Shown: positions 1-8,927, counted from the first letter of the stretch. The stretch: 64,000 bases of DNA from Komagataeibacter medellinensis NBRC 3288 (GCF_000182745.2 NC_016027.1:1665501-1729500), one strand, 5' to 3'. The notes: generated by a model from the letters alone, not told the origin. Program-made: numbers and translations.

Positions 1-540
1 CAGCAGGTCGCCCATTTCCTGCACGGTCAGGTCGGCCGCAAGCGCCTGAAGCACGTCATTCTGCAAGATCAGGATCTTGCGCTGACGGCTCTGCTCCGTC
101 ACATCCTTCATGACGGCGATGTAGTAAATCTTGTGCGAATCAGCCAGTTGTACGCGGGAAATGGACAACTCCCCACACACATACTCACCGTTGGCGCGCG
201 TGAACTCCACCTCGCGCGAGGTGCCGACAATCCGGCCTATCCCTGTCTCGCGGTTACGGTCGATGTAGCTGTCGTGCTGCGCACGCTCGGCCTGCGGCAC
301 AAGGCAGCTTACATTGCGGCCCATCACATCCGTGCGCGGCAGGCCCCATATACGCTCGGCGGCAGCGTTGAAGAGGATGATGTTGTTGTGCTCATCAATC
401 ACGACCATGGGGTCAATGGCCTGCTCCATGGCAGAAAGCAGGACATCGGCACTAATTTTCGGCTGATCCACCGTAGACTCCAGAGCATCGGCACGGCAGC
501 CCGCGCCATGTGAGATCACTTTTCTGGCGTTGCCAGACAT
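1..540 (-). CDS. Haem-PAS cyclic-di-GMP enzyme (PDEA1/DGC type), N-terminal part
   Basis: Only the first 180 codons lie in the window; the rest runs off the left edge. The start is the ATG at 538-540. Residues about 30-145 form a PAS domain with the signature of the oxygen-binding EcDOS/AxPDEA1 group: an FNAAAERIWG segment, then a His in RAQHDSYIDRNRETG at the position of the haem-ligating His, and a closing YYIAVMKDVTEQ. In this family the sensor precedes GGDEF and EAL domains and couples oxygen to c-di-GMP turnover; in Komagataeibacter this controls cellulose synthase. Whether the catalytic part here is a cyclase or a phosphodiesterase cannot be seen. Follows plsC on the same strand after 132 bp. 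Confidence 0.8.
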   Translation of the reverse strand, partial: MSGNARKVISHGAGCRADALESTVDQPKISADVLLSAMEQAIDPMVVIDEHNNIILFNAAAERIWGLPRTDVMGRNVSCLVPQAERAQHDSYIDRNRETGIGRIVGTSREVEFTRANGEYVCGELSISRVQLADSHKIYYIAVMKDVTEQSRQRKILILQNDVLQALAADLTVQEMGDLL

Positions 541-579
541 GGCCCCGGCCCTGTGGCGGAATGAACCCACCCGGGCCGA

Positions 580-603
580 CCACAGGCCAGCATGGACCTG
601 TGG
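580..603 (-). other. Stem-loop between plsC and the haem-PAS gene
   Basis: CCACAGG (580-586) and CCTGTGG (597-603) form a 7-bp perfect stem with a 10-nt loop, downstream of plsC. There is no clear T-run, so it is only a weak terminator candidate. Confidence 0.3.
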
Positions 604-672
604 GTTCGTACCCAAGCCTAGTCAACACCATGCCTGCTGAACATGATATGCCTCAATCTTGACACAAACCCC

Positions 673-1806
673 TCAATCGCGGCTGCGTTCAAGATCCTGC
701 GGCAGCATACCCGCCAGCGGACGGCAGGCGTAAGCACTTTCATTTTCCGGCTGGGCCACGTTCTGGCGCAGTTCGGCCGCGCCTGCCGCCACAGCCCGCC
801 AGGTCGCCTGTGCCAACGCCTTGCGGCTGGGGAAATCATTGGGATCAAGTGCCGGGTGCAACAGGACCGTCGCCCGCATCGAACGCCACCGGAGCAGTTG
901 CCAGACATGCGGGCCGAGATCCATATCCCCGTACCAGGCAAAGACCGGCCTGCGCGCGCGGTTGACCGGCAGGCCCTCCAACTGGTCATACACGACCGAT
1001 ATGGGCTGGATCAGCGGTGTCATGCCGGGGCGGGCGGCAATGAGCGCCGCCTCGCTGTCCGGTTCGGCCGGTGCCCGGCCCGGCGGCAGGCGTGGCGGCT
1101 TGGCAATGGCGAAAAAGGCCGACAGGAAAGGCAGTACGCGCGAACCGTCCGAGGACGTCCCCTCCGGGAACAGGATCAGGTTATCACCTTCCACCATCAA
1201 CCGGTGCAGCATTTCGTCACGCTCGCGCCCGGTCGTGCTGCGCTGACGACTGACGAATATGGTCCGGCCAATGCGAGAGACCAGCCCCATGATGGGCCAG
1301 CCCTCGATATCGCCCTTGGCCACGAAATTCGATGGTAGGACAGTGCCCAACACCGGCACATCAAGCCATGTGGAATGGTTGGAAACGTAAATGACCGGCC
1401 GCTCGCCACACTGGCGGGCCTTGCGGCCACCAACACCCCCTGCCCTGCGCCCCACAACCCGGATGCGCAGCGACAGCAGCAGGCACAACCCGCCCCAGAC
1501 CATGCGCGTCCACCGGATCTTGGCGGTACCGGGCACCAGCAGCAGCACGGCCTCGAAACCGACCGACAGCGGCACCCATACGGTAATGGCCGCAAGCCTG
1601 CCCACCGCGCGCGCGGTACGCACGCATTCACGCACCCTCCCCGAGGGCATAACCGTCACGGTGGCAATCGCATGGGCCGCATCCGAACCGGATTCGGGCG
1701 CGATCACCTGCCGCGCGGCACGTGACACGGACCGGGACTGGACAGGTGATGATGAACGGCGCCGGATGAAACGGCGGATGAAATCGGCGATCATGCGCCT
1801 ATCCAT
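673..1806 (-). CDS. plsC: 1-acyl-sn-glycerol-3-phosphate acyltransferase
   Basis: Transfers an acyl group to lysophosphatidic acid in phospholipid synthesis at the inner membrane. The HX4D catalytic motif is NHSTWLD (about residues 143-149) and the substrate-binding motif is FPEGTSSDG (about 213-220). Hydrophobic stretches at about 70-120 precede the catalytic domain. 377 aa is longer than a typical PlsC; the first ~50 residues are Arg/Ser-rich and the true start may be Met53 (about 1650). Family assignment is firm, start is not. Confidence 0.88.
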   Translation of the reverse strand: MDRRMIADFIRRFIRRRSSSPVQSRSVSRAARQVIAPESGSDAAHAIATVTVMPSGRVRECVRTARAVGRLAAITVWVPLSVGFEAVLLLVPGTAKIRWTRMVWGGLCLLLSLRIRVVGRRAGGVGGRKARQCGERPVIYVSNHSTWLDVPVLGTVLPSNFVAKGDIEGWPIMGLVSRIGRTIFVSRQRSTTGRERDEMLHRLMVEGDNLILFPEGTSSDGSRVLPFLSAFFAIAKPPRLPPGRAPAEPDSEAALIAARPGMTPLIQPISVVYDQLEGLPVNRARRPVFAWYGDMDLGPHVWQLLRWRSMRATVLLHPALDPNDFPSRKALAQATWRAVAAGAAELRQNVAQPENESAYACRPLAGMLPQDLERSRD

Positions 1807-1972
1807 AGACCGTCATCAGGGCGTGCGACAATATGGAGCAACCGGAGCAGAGGGCTGGCGTGCCCTGCGCGCAACGCCTCCGCCGTATTCGTCCATCCCC
1901 AGCCTGCCCCGGATTGACCGACGCATGGCATGGCGGCTGGTGACCTGGCACAGATGGGGCAGAAACGGATGC

Positions 1973-2698
1973 TCAGCCGTAGCGCACGGACGGACGGGCC
2001 AGCAGCCTGTCGGCCATGACACCGAACAGCAGGCCAAGACTGCCCCACAGTACAAGCTGCATGCCCAGGGCCGCCTCACGGAAGCGCCACAGCACGATGG
2101 CGGGAAAATTGTCCGGCACTTCGTTAATGTCGGGCAACACCACCTGCAGCAGCGCCACCAGCACCACAAAAAGAGCCGCGCCACACAGCGACCCGCCCCA
2201 GTTGCCCAGACGGCGCGCGCACTGACGTCCCGCCAGCACGGCCAGTGTCAGCGCGCAGAGCGAGAAGATGATCATTTCAAAATATGTTATGGTACGCATG
2301 CCGATGGTTTCCGGCTGCCCCACGGCAGGAGGGTTGGCCGGATATTTAAGGTCCGGTACCAACACCACGGCTAGGAATCCTGCCCCCGCCAGCAGGAGAG
2401 CGAGCATACGCGGCGAAAACCGGCCCAGCCGCCCGTAGGCTGCGGCAAAGACAAGTGAGAACAGCCCGCCATAGGCGGCGCCATACATGATGGCGGCTGT
2501 CAGCATGCCGAAGGAAGCCTGTACACCACGGCTGACCAGTTCCGGCTCCGGTGCCTCGCCGGCGGCGGCATCCATGGCGGATTCAAAAGCGATGGCCAGA
2601 TTGACCTGGGGTTCACCGAACACGCGAGCAAAAAGGAAGGCCAGACAGGCGGCGAGAATGCCTGCCAGCATGCCACGCAGCAGAAGGCGTCCTGCCAT
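1973..2698 (-). CDS. cbtA: Cobalt transporter subunit CbtA
   Basis: About 241 aa, several membrane segments, with the family N-terminus MAGRLLLRGMLAG followed by FARVFGEPQV. CbtA is a predicted cobalt-uptake protein found under B12 control. I start it at 2698 because this gives the family N-terminus; a longer in-frame start at 2791 would lie inside the riboswitch. The normal partner CbtB (about 60 aa with a His-rich C-terminus) is absent; a 13-codon ORF takes its place and overlaps the cbtA start as TGATG, suggesting translational coupling. Confidence 0.85.
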   Translation of the reverse strand: MAGRLLLRGMLAGILAACLAFLFARVFGEPQVNLAIAFESAMDAAAGEAPEPELVSRGVQASFGMLTAAIMYGAAYGGLFSLVFAAAYGRLGRFSPRMLALLLAGAGFLAVVLVPDLKYPANPPAVGQPETIGMRTITYFEMIIFSLCALTLAVLAGRQCARRLGNWGGSLCGAALFVVLVALLQVVLPDINEVPDNFPAIVLWRFREAALGMQLVLWGSLGLLFGVMADRLLARPSVRYG

Positions 2699-2739
2699 CA
2701 GGCTACACCATGGCGTACGGAAGGAATGGGAAAAGACAT
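2698..2739 (-). CDS. 13-codon leader ORF or cbtB relic
   Basis: An ATG at 2737-2739, preceded at good spacing by AGGAGA, opens a 13-codon frame (MSFPIPSVRHGVA) whose TGA overlaps the cbtA ATG. The position is that of cbtB, but the peptide shows no CbtB signature. It could be a coupling leader or a deletion remnant. Confidence 0.45.
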   Translation of the reverse strand: MSFPIPSVRHGVA

Positions 2740-2789
2740 GGTTCAGATCTCCTGTCGGGAAAACGCGTCCCGTAGCGGAATGGTAATTC

Positions 2790-2920
2790 ATATCCGCTGA
2801 AGAGGTCTGACTCCCGCATGCATGCGGTATACAGTGGCGCGACCGTACCGGGTTCCCACCGGCTTCTCCTCTGCGGATGACGCAAGGCCAGTCAATAGCG
2901 CCACCAGCCCCCGAGTCAAA
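2790..2920 (-). promoter_or_regulatory. Cobalamin (B12) riboswitch
   Basis: Reading the minus strand, the stretch contains AAGCCGGTGGGAACCCGG, then CGCGCCACTGTATAC, then the B12-box-like GGGAGTCAGACC (about 2801-2814). These follow the order and near-consensus of adenosylcobalamin riboswitches. It lies directly before the leader ORF and cbtA, so cobalamin probably turns cobalt uptake off. Ends are approximate. Confidence 0.85.
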
Positions 2921-2939
2921 TACATAAAAGGCGGCTAGC

Positions 2940-3557
2940 CTATTTTACCGCAGTTGGCAGGGAGACCGGGCTGGCATGGTCGTGTGCTGCATGCCACTGA
3001 CGCAGCGCATCGAGCGTCTTGCTAACATGGTCGCTGGGGGAAAGCGCGCTGTAAGCATAGATCACCTTGCCATCGGGTGCTATGACATAGGATGTACGAC
3101 TGGCGCGGTTGAGCAGGGGCAGGCGGCTGTCATACATCCGCGCGATCTGGCCCTGCGGGTCTGCCGCAACGGGAAAACGACCATGCCCCTCACTGACCGA
3201 AAAACGGTCGAGTGTCGGCATGTCATCAGTGGAAACTCCGATGACCGAAGCACCCAGCGCCTTGTACTGGTCCATCGCATCGGCAAAGTCATGGGCTTCG
3301 ATGGTGCAACCGCGGGTAAAGGCAGCGGGATAGAAATAGAGCACAACCGGCCCCTGCCGCAGCGCATCAGCCAGATGGAAACTGAACTCGCTGCCATTAC
3401 GCGTAGCCTGTGCATTGAACAGAGGTGCCTGGCTGCCTACGGGAAGCGCTGCCCGCGCGGGAGAAAAACAGACGAAGCCCGCAAAGGCCATGATACCCAA
3501 CAGCGGCAGGCATAGCCCCGGCAGGGACCAGCGTGGACGCCTGTAAAAATATCTCAT
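2940..3557 (-). CDS. Exported 1-Cys peroxiredoxin (AhpC/TSA, Bcp-like)
   Basis: 205 aa. An N-terminal hydrophobic segment ending in ARA (about residues 12-36) looks like a signal peptide, so the enzyme should be periplasmic. The peroxidatic cysteine is Cys84 in YPAAFTRGCTIEA, the Bcp/AhpC pattern; no second cysteine follows, so it should act as a 1-Cys enzyme needing an external reductant. Reduces hydroperoxides. Bcp enzymes are usually cytoplasmic, so the export signal is a distinguishing feature. Confidence 0.85.
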   Translation of the reverse strand: MRYFYRRPRWSLPGLCLPLLGIMAFAGFVCFSPARAALPVGSQAPLFNAQATRNGSEFSFHLADALRQGPVVLYFYPAAFTRGCTIEAHDFADAMDQYKALGASVIGVSTDDMPTLDRFSVSEGHGRFPVAADPQGQIARMYDSRLPLLNRASRTSYVIAPDGKVIYAYSALSPSDHVSKTLDALRQWHAAHDHASPVSLPTAVK

Positions 3558-3591
3558 ATTTCCTCACACCCTGAAAGCAGGGTCCATACCG

Positions 3592-4641
3592 TCATGTGGC
3601 AGGTGACAGGATCTGGCAACCCGCCCCGCCAAGCCGCTGACAGACCTGTTCGGCAGCCTCATGCGACAGGCCGGTCAGCCTTGCACGATAAACATGACCA
3701 TGCGGCGATGCAATGCCTGCCACCTGGGTATGCACGCCGCTGGCCGAAACCTTGGCCCGCGCCACCCCCGCCGCATGCTCCGCCTGCCCGACCGACCCGT
3801 AGGCACCCACCTGCACCGACCAGTCATGGCGGGACGCCATGCTGATCACGCCTGGCCGCGTTCCGACGGTAGCCATGGGGGCACCACCACTTTCCTCCCG
3901 CGCGCTCCATGCCGCCCGCACGGCAGCGGCCTCGGGCGATGGCGCATCGGACGCGGTGCCCCCTGGTACGGAAGCCAGGAGCTGGGCCCCGCTGCTGCGC
4001 CCTGTCCTGCTATTCTGCACCGCCTGGGCGTGGGCAAGGGCGCGGGACTCGACAAGCAGGTCGGCCTGGGAGCGGTTGACCGGCGACGCCCCGGCAATCT
4101 TTGGCCCGATGGATGCCACGTAGGCCCGCGTTTCCCTGGGCAGGGTATGGTAGCGGTCAAGAAAATCATCCAGCCTTCCCGGCCCGCTGTTATAGGCGGC
4201 AAGGAAACCGGGAGAGCCGTAGATATCATACATCTCACGGATATAGGCGGTGCCAGCAAGAATGTTGTCATGCGGGTCGAATGCATCGGAACCAAGGCCG
4301 TAGCGCGAGCGCATGGTATCATACGTCGGTGGCATGAGTTGCATGAGGCCCATCGCACCCGGCAGCGATGTGATGAACTCCCCATTGCGATAGAGGTGCC
4401 CGCCCGACTCGCGCTGCATGACCTGCCGGATCCAGATATCAGGCACATCGAAACGCTGCGAGGCTTCGGTTATATACGGGCCCCAAGGGTCTTCCGGCGG
4501 GCCGGGCGGGGTATAACTGCTATGGGCACGGGCGCGGTAAGTATCCGCTTCCTTGATGATCTGCTCTTCGCTCATTTCACGGGGGCCACTACTGGCACAC
4601 GCGGCCAGCATACCCACCAGCCCCAGCACCAGCCACCGCAT
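3592..4641 (-). CDS. Lipoprotein lytic transglycosylase with SPOR domain
   Basis: About 349 aa from the Met at 4641, which gives a lipoprotein signal ending LAACASS (Cys15). An SLT domain follows: catalytic Glu in RQVMQRESGG (about residue 78), then PGAMGLMQLMPPT and AAYNSGPGR, the motifs of the soluble lytic transglycosylase family. The C-terminal ~90 residues resemble a SPOR domain that binds denuded septal glycan. It would cleave peptidoglycan at the outer membrane inner face. A longer start at 4779 is possible but would bury the signal sequence. Confidence 0.85.
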   Translation of the reverse strand: MRWLVLGLVGMLAACASSGPREMSEEQIIKEADTYRARAHSSYTPPGPPEDPWGPYITEASQRFDVPDIWIRQVMQRESGGHLYRNGEFITSLPGAMGLMQLMPPTYDTMRSRYGLGSDAFDPHDNILAGTAYIREMYDIYGSPGFLAAYNSGPGRLDDFLDRYHTLPRETRAYVASIGPKIAGASPVNRSQADLLVESRALAHAQAVQNSRTGRSSGAQLLASVPGGTASDAPSPEAAAVRAAWSAREESGGAPMATVGTRPGVISMASRHDWSVQVGAYGSVGQAEHAAGVARAKVSASGVHTQVAGIASPHGHVYRARLTGLSHEAAEQVCQRLGGAGCQILSPAT

Positions 4642-4884
4642 GGCGCGCCTGTATGGGAGAGAATGCGAGGGCGTAGGTGCGCTGCCTTCGTTAGATACCG
4701 CTACTGCCTGGAGTGCCGCCATGTGGTGCCGTGATCCCGCTCTTGCCGCCCATGCTCCCATGACGGACGCGCCGGTCAAGGCCCGCCCGGCGGGACGGGC
4801 GGCGCACCATAACAGCCCGACCAGCGCTTGCGCAATCCTGTCCTGCGCCGGGCAGGACGGGCGGCGCCAGCGCTGGCGTGGCCG

Positions 4885-5718
4885 TCATTCCTCCACGTAC
4901 GTGGCGGGATCACCGCCGATCCGGTTGTGCGGACTGTCCAGCGTGGCGAGGTCGCGCATGTCGTCCGCTGTCAGCTGGAAATCGAAACTGTGCAGGTTGG
5001 CCCGCATGCGCTCGGGATGCGCGCTTTTGGGAATGGGGATGGCGCCACGGTCGATGACCCAGCGCAGCAGCACCTGCGCGCCGGACTTGCCATGCCGGGC
5101 CGCCACGCGCTGCACCACCGGGTTTTCCATCAGCTTTCCATGTCCCAGCGGGCTCCACGCTTCGGTCAGAATGCCCAGTTTCCTGTGGGTTTCCAACAGC
5201 GCGCCCTGGGCAAAATCCGCATGCATTTCAATCTGATTGACCGCAGGCGTGACCCCGGTTTCATCCACAAGGCGCTGCAAGTGTTCGGGCAGGAAGTTGG
5301 AGACGCCGATCGAGCGTATCCGCCCCTCATCGCGCAGCCGCACCATTGCCTTCCAGCTCTCTACATACTGGTCCTTCATCGGCAGTGGCCAGTGGATCAG
5401 ATACAGGTCAACATAGCTCATCTTCAGCCGTTCAAGGCTGCTCTCGAACGCGCGCAGCGTGCTGTCGAAACCCTGGTCGGCACCGCGCAGCTTGGTGGTA
5501 ACGAAAATATCTTCCCGCCCCACGTCAAAGCTGACCAACCCGGTGCCCACACCGCTTTCATTGCCGTAGCGAGACGCCGTATCGAACAGGCGGTAGCCCG
5601 CCCTCAGCGCCTCACGCACAGCGGCCTCGGCCTGCGGGTTGTCCAGCGGATAGGTACCGAAGCCCATGGCGGGAATACGGTGTCCATCATTAAGGGTAAG
5701 GAGAGGAATGGTGGTCAT
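4885..5718 (-). CDS. Aldo/keto reductase (2,5-diketogluconate reductase type)
   Basis: 277 aa from the ATG at 5718, preceded by GAAGGA. The AKR catalytic tetrad is visible: Asp46 and Tyr51 (FDTASRYGNE), Lys76 (TTKL), His109 (LIHWP). The phosphate-binding IPIPKSAHPERM motif near the C-terminus indicates NADP(H). Reduces aldehydes or ketones in the cytoplasm; in acetic acid bacteria such enzymes often act on keto-sugars, but the substrate cannot be read from sequence. Confidence 0.9.
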   Translation of the reverse strand: MTTIPLLTLNDGHRIPAMGFGTYPLDNPQAEAAVREALRAGYRLFDTASRYGNESGVGTGLVSFDVGREDIFVTTKLRGADQGFDSTLRAFESSLERLKMSYVDLYLIHWPLPMKDQYVESWKAMVRLRDEGRIRSIGVSNFLPEHLQRLVDETGVTPAVNQIEMHADFAQGALLETHRKLGILTEAWSPLGHGKLMENPVVQRVAARHGKSGAQVLLRWVIDRGAIPIPKSAHPERMRANLHSFDFQLTADDMRDLATLDSPHNRIGGDPATYVEE

Positions 5719-5909
5719 GGTGGTTCCTTCGTCAGGCGCACCCGGCCAAAGGGGTGCCCCGTCGCACGGGCGGCGGGGTGGCAACCAGGCCGGGGCAGGA
5801 CGTGCGTCGCCAGTGAACAGACTAACGATACGGGAGCAGTTTTGGTTTATGCCCAGTTTTCAGGACTGGGGTGCATGTGGTTCATTGTCACCATACAGAG
5901 AGGGACCCC

Positions 5910-6941
5910 ATGACCGATCCATCCCCGCAAGCCACCGCTCACCCCACACTCCTGACCATCGACACCCATGTCGATATCCCGTGGCCCGACCGGGGCGACT
6001 TCGCCATCGGCGCGCCCTCGCGCCGGGTGGACCTGCCGCGCATGCGCGCAGGCGGCCTGGGGGCGGCCTGCCTTGTTGCCTATGTCGGGCAGGATGCGCG
6101 CGACGACGCGGGGCATTCGGCGGCCAGCACCCGGGCTCTGGCCATGCTGGACGTGATTGCCCGCACGGGCGAGAACGCGGGCGTGCAGGTATGCGATACG
6201 GCGGCGGCGGTGCGCGCGGCGCATGCGGCCGGTGACATCGCCATCATCCCCGCAGTGGAGAACGGCTATGCCATGGGGGAGGATCTTTCGCTCATTGCAC
6301 GTTTCCGCGCCCTTGGCGCGCGTTACATGACCCTGACCCATAACGGGCACAACCAACTGGCCGACTCGGCACGGCCCATGCACCACCTCAACGATCCAGA
6401 AAGCCTGCATGGCGGCCTGTCCGCGCTGGGGCGGGATGCGGTGGCCGAGATGAACCGGCTGGGCATGCTGGTTGACGTATCGCACACCGCGCGCACCACG
6501 ATGATGCAGGCGGTGGACCTGTCCCGCGCACCGGTCTTTGCCAGCCATTCCTGCGTGCGGGCGCTGTGTGATCACCCCCGCAACCTTGATGATGAGCAGC
6601 TTGATGCGCTCAGGGCCTGCGGCGGCGTGATCCACATTACCGCGATGGATGCCTTCCTCCGCCCCCGTGACGTGCGCGAGATGCGCCCGGTCACGGTGGC
6701 CGACTTCGTGGACCATATCGATTACGCGGTAAAACGAATCGGTATCGACCATGTCGGCATCTCCTCCGATTTCGATGGCGGCGGCGGCATACGCGGCTGG
6801 GCCGATGCATCGCAGTCGGGCAACCTTACCGCGGAACTGCGCAGCCGGGGCTATGACAACAGCCAGATCGCCGCACTGTGGGGGGAGAATTTCCTGCGCA
6901 TACTGAAACAGGCGGAAGAGGTCGCCCGCACGATGGCGTGA
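5910..6941 (+). CDS. Membrane dipeptidase (peptidase M19)
   Basis: 343 aa from the ATG at 5910 with GAGAGGGA upstream. Metal ligands of the renal dipeptidase family are present: HVD near the N-terminus (His20, Asp22), Glu in PAVENGYAM, and His in VDVSHTAR and FASHSCVRAL, followed by GISSDFDGGG. M19 enzymes are binuclear zinc dipeptidases, often acting on L,D or D-amino-acid dipeptides. No signal peptide is seen. Confidence 0.9.
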   Translation: MTDPSPQATAHPTLLTIDTHVDIPWPDRGDFAIGAPSRRVDLPRMRAGGLGAACLVAYVGQDARDDAGHSAASTRALAMLDVIARTGENAGVQVCDTAAAVRAAHAAGDIAIIPAVENGYAMGEDLSLIARFRALGARYMTLTHNGHNQLADSARPMHHLNDPESLHGGLSALGRDAVAEMNRLGMLVDVSHTARTTMMQAVDLSRAPVFASHSCVRALCDHPRNLDDEQLDALRACGGVIHITAMDAFLRPRDVREMRPVTVADFVDHIDYAVKRIGIDHVGISSDFDGGGGIRGWADASQSGNLTAELRSRGYDNSQIAALWGENFLRILKQAEEVARTMA

Positions 6942-6986
6942 ACATGAAATGCCGCCCGCTCTGGATCAGTCGCGCCCAAACGGCTA

Positions 6987-7017
6987 TATCCTGTGCCGAA
7001 TTGACGAACACAGGATA
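6987..7017 (+). promoter_or_regulatory. RBS-sequestering hairpin in the ahcY leader
   Basis: TATCCTGTG (6987-6995) and CACAGGATA (7009-7017) form a perfect 9-bp stem with a 13-nt loop. The AGGA that serves as the ahcY ribosome site (7012-7015, 6 nt before the ATG) lies in the 3' arm. Folding would hide it, so this is a candidate translational switch. It does not match the known SAH riboswitch consensus. Confidence 0.5.
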
Positions 7018-7021
7018 AAAA

Positions 7022-8320
7022 ATGACCACCAGCACCGACTACAAGGTCAAGGACATCTCCCTCGCTGAATGGGGCCGCAAGGAAATCTCCATCGCGGAAG
7101 GCGAAATGCCCGGTCTCATGGCGCTCCGTGAGGAATATGGCGCGTCCCAGCCGCTCAAGGGTGCGCGGATCGCGGGCTGCCTGCACATGACGATCCAGAC
7201 CGCCGTCCTGATCGAGACGCTGACGGCGCTTGGCGCCACGGTCCGCTGGTCTTCGTGCAACATCTTCTCGACTCAGGACCAGGCGGCGGCCGCCATCGCG
7301 GCTACGGGCGTGCCGGTCTTTGCCTGGAAGGGCCTGACCGAGGACGAGTTCAACTGGTGCATCGAGCAGACCGTGCATGGCCCGGACGGCTGGACGCCGA
7401 ACATGATCCTTGATGATGGTGGCGACCTGACCATCCTCATGCACGACAAGTATCCCGAACTGCTGGAAAACGTGCGCGGTCTGTCCGAAGAGACGACCAC
7501 CGGCGTGCACCGCCTGTGGGAAATGCAGAAGAAGGGCACGCTGAAGGTCCCGGCCATCAACGTCAATGACAGCGTGACCAAGTCCAAATTCGACAACCTG
7601 TATGGCTGTCGTGAAAGCCTGGTGGACGCCATCCGCCGTGGCACGGACGTGATGATGGCGGGCAAGGTTGCCGTGGTTGCCGGTTATGGCGACGTGGGCA
7701 AGGGTTCGGCCGCATCGCTGCGCAATGCGGGCTGCCGCGTGCTGGTGACCGAAGTCGACCCCATCTGCGCGCTCCAGGCCGCGATGGAAGGCTACGAGGT
7801 CGTGACGATGGAAGAGGCCGCCCCGCGCGGCGATATCTTCGTGACCGCCACGGGCAACGTGGACATCATCACGCTCGACCACATGCGCGAGATGAAGCAC
7901 CGTGCGATCGTATGCAATATCGGGCACTTCGATTCCGAAATCCAGATCGGTGCGCTGCGCAACTTCAAGTGGGACAATATCAAGCCGCAGGTTGATGAGG
8001 TCATCTTCCCCGATGGCAAGCGCCTGATCGTTCTGTCCGAAGGCCGCCTGGTGAACCTGGGCAACGCGACGGGCCACCCTTCCTTCGTCATGTCCGCCTC
8101 CTTCACCAACCAGACGCTGGCACAGATCGAACTGTGGGAAGCACCCGAAGGCAAGTACGAAAACAAGGTCTATACGCTGCCCAAGAAGCTGGATGAGAAG
8201 GTTGCCTTCCTGCATCTGGCCAAGGTTGGGGCCCACCTGTCCAAAATGACCAAGGAACAGGCTGATTATATTGACGTACCCGTCAACGGGCCGTTCAAGA
8301 ATGACCTGTATCGTTACTAG
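7022..8320 (+). CDS. ahcY: Adenosylhomocysteinase
   Basis: 432 aa, typical family length. Hydrolyses S-adenosylhomocysteine to adenosine and homocysteine in the methyl cycle, with bound NAD. The sequence carries [16 protein letters not shown], the NAD-binding [13 protein letters not shown] and the C-terminal family ending [11 protein letters not shown]. The start is preceded by the hairpin at 6987-7017. It stands alone on its strand, with a stem-loop (8351-8375) downstream. Confidence 0.97.
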   Translation: MTTSTDYKVKDISLAEWGRKEISIAEGEMPGLMALREEYGASQPLKGARIAGCLHMTIQTAVLIETLTALGATVRWSSCNIFSTQDQAAAAIAATGVPVFAWKGLTEDEFNWCIEQTVHGPDGWTPNMILDDGGDLTILMHDKYPELLENVRGLSEETTTGVHRLWEMQKKGTLKVPAINVNDSVTKSKFDNLYGCRESLVDAIRRGTDVMMAGKVAVVAGYGDVGKGSAASLRNAGCRVLVTEVDPICALQAAMEGYEVVTMEEAAPRGDIFVTATGNVDIITLDHMREMKHRAIVCNIGHFDSEIQIGALRNFKWDNIKPQVDEVIFPDGKRLIVLSEGRLVNLGNATGHPSFVMSASFTNQTLAQIELWEAPEGKYENKVYTLPKKLDEKVAFLHLAKVGAHLSKMTKEQADYIDVPVNGPFKNDLYRY

Positions 8321-8350
8321 GCGCCACGGGACACCCTAACGTGCCTGTGA

Positions 8351-8375
8351 CGGAACTGGCCTTACGCCAGTTCCG
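8351..8375 (+). terminator. Stem-loop after ahcY
   Basis: CGGAACTGGC (8351-8360) and GCCAGTTCCG (8366-8375) form a perfect 10-bp stem with a CTTAC loop between ahcY and the DUF3597 gene. No T-run follows, so it may be a pause, a processing site or a weak terminator. Confidence 0.45.
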
Positions 8376-8396
8376 CTTACGATGGAGAAAGAGACC

Positions 8397-8798
8397 ATGA
8401 GCATCTTCGGTTCAATCCTATCCAAGATCTTCGGCAGCCATGCTGCTGCCGCCACCCCTGCAACCCCCGCCGCAGGTGCCCCCCCTGCCGCAGCAGCCGC
8501 GTCAGTCGCTACCCCGGCTCCTGCTGCGGCACCTGCTCAGCCGGTTGACGTGGAAGCCGTGCTGAGCGCGCTGGCCGCCAAATACCCCGCAAAGCTGAAC
8601 TGGCGCACGTCCATCGTGGACCTGATGACGCTACTGGGCCTGGACAGCTCGCTTGCGGCGCGCAAGGAACTGGCAACGGAACTGCACTACACCGGCGACA
8701 TGAACGATACCGCCCCCATGAACATCTGGCTGATCAAGCAGGTCATGGCAAAGCTGGCTGCCAATGGCGGCAAGGTCTCCCCCGACCTCATGAAATAA
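8397..8798 (+). CDS. DUF3597 domain protein
   Basis: 133 aa from the ATG at 8397, which has GGAG 9 nt upstream (an ATG 15 nt earlier overlaps that site). The N-terminal MSIFGSILSKIFG amphipathic segment and Ala/Pro linker (about residues 18-50) are followed by a compact C-terminal domain (LNWRTSIVDLMTLLGLDSS ... LHYTGD) typical of DUF3597. Function is unknown; some annotated relatives carry LysM-associated names. Confidence 0.85.
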   Translation: MSIFGSILSKIFGSHAAAATPATPAAGAPPAAAAASVATPAPAAAPAQPVDVEAVLSALAAKYPAKLNWRTSIVDLMTLLGLDSSLAARKELATELHYTGDMNDTAPMNIWLIKQVMAKLAANGGKVSPDLMK

Positions 8799-8819
8799 TA
8801 CCTGGCTGAAGTGCCAGAG

Positions 8820-8853
8820 GGGCGGACGTGTGGCAGGCTGCCACCGGCCGCCC
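8820..8853 (+). other. Compound hairpin between DUF3597 and the CorA-type gene
   Basis: GGGCGG (8820-8825) pairs with CCGCCC (8848-8853), enclosing GTGGC/GCCAC (8830-8834/8840-8844). It could end the DUF3597 transcript or act as a leader structure of the transporter 75 nt downstream. No long T-run follows. Confidence 0.4.
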
Positions 8854-8927
8854 GTTTCATCTGGGCCAGACACACGACCAGCCAGAGCCAAAAGTGCCCG
8901 GACGGCGGCACGATGAAGGGATATGCG

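Noticed and set aside
6987-7017. SAH riboswitch before ahcY
   Set aside because: The hairpin is real but the conserved SAH riboswitch core and pseudoknot are not present; reported only as an RBS hairpin.
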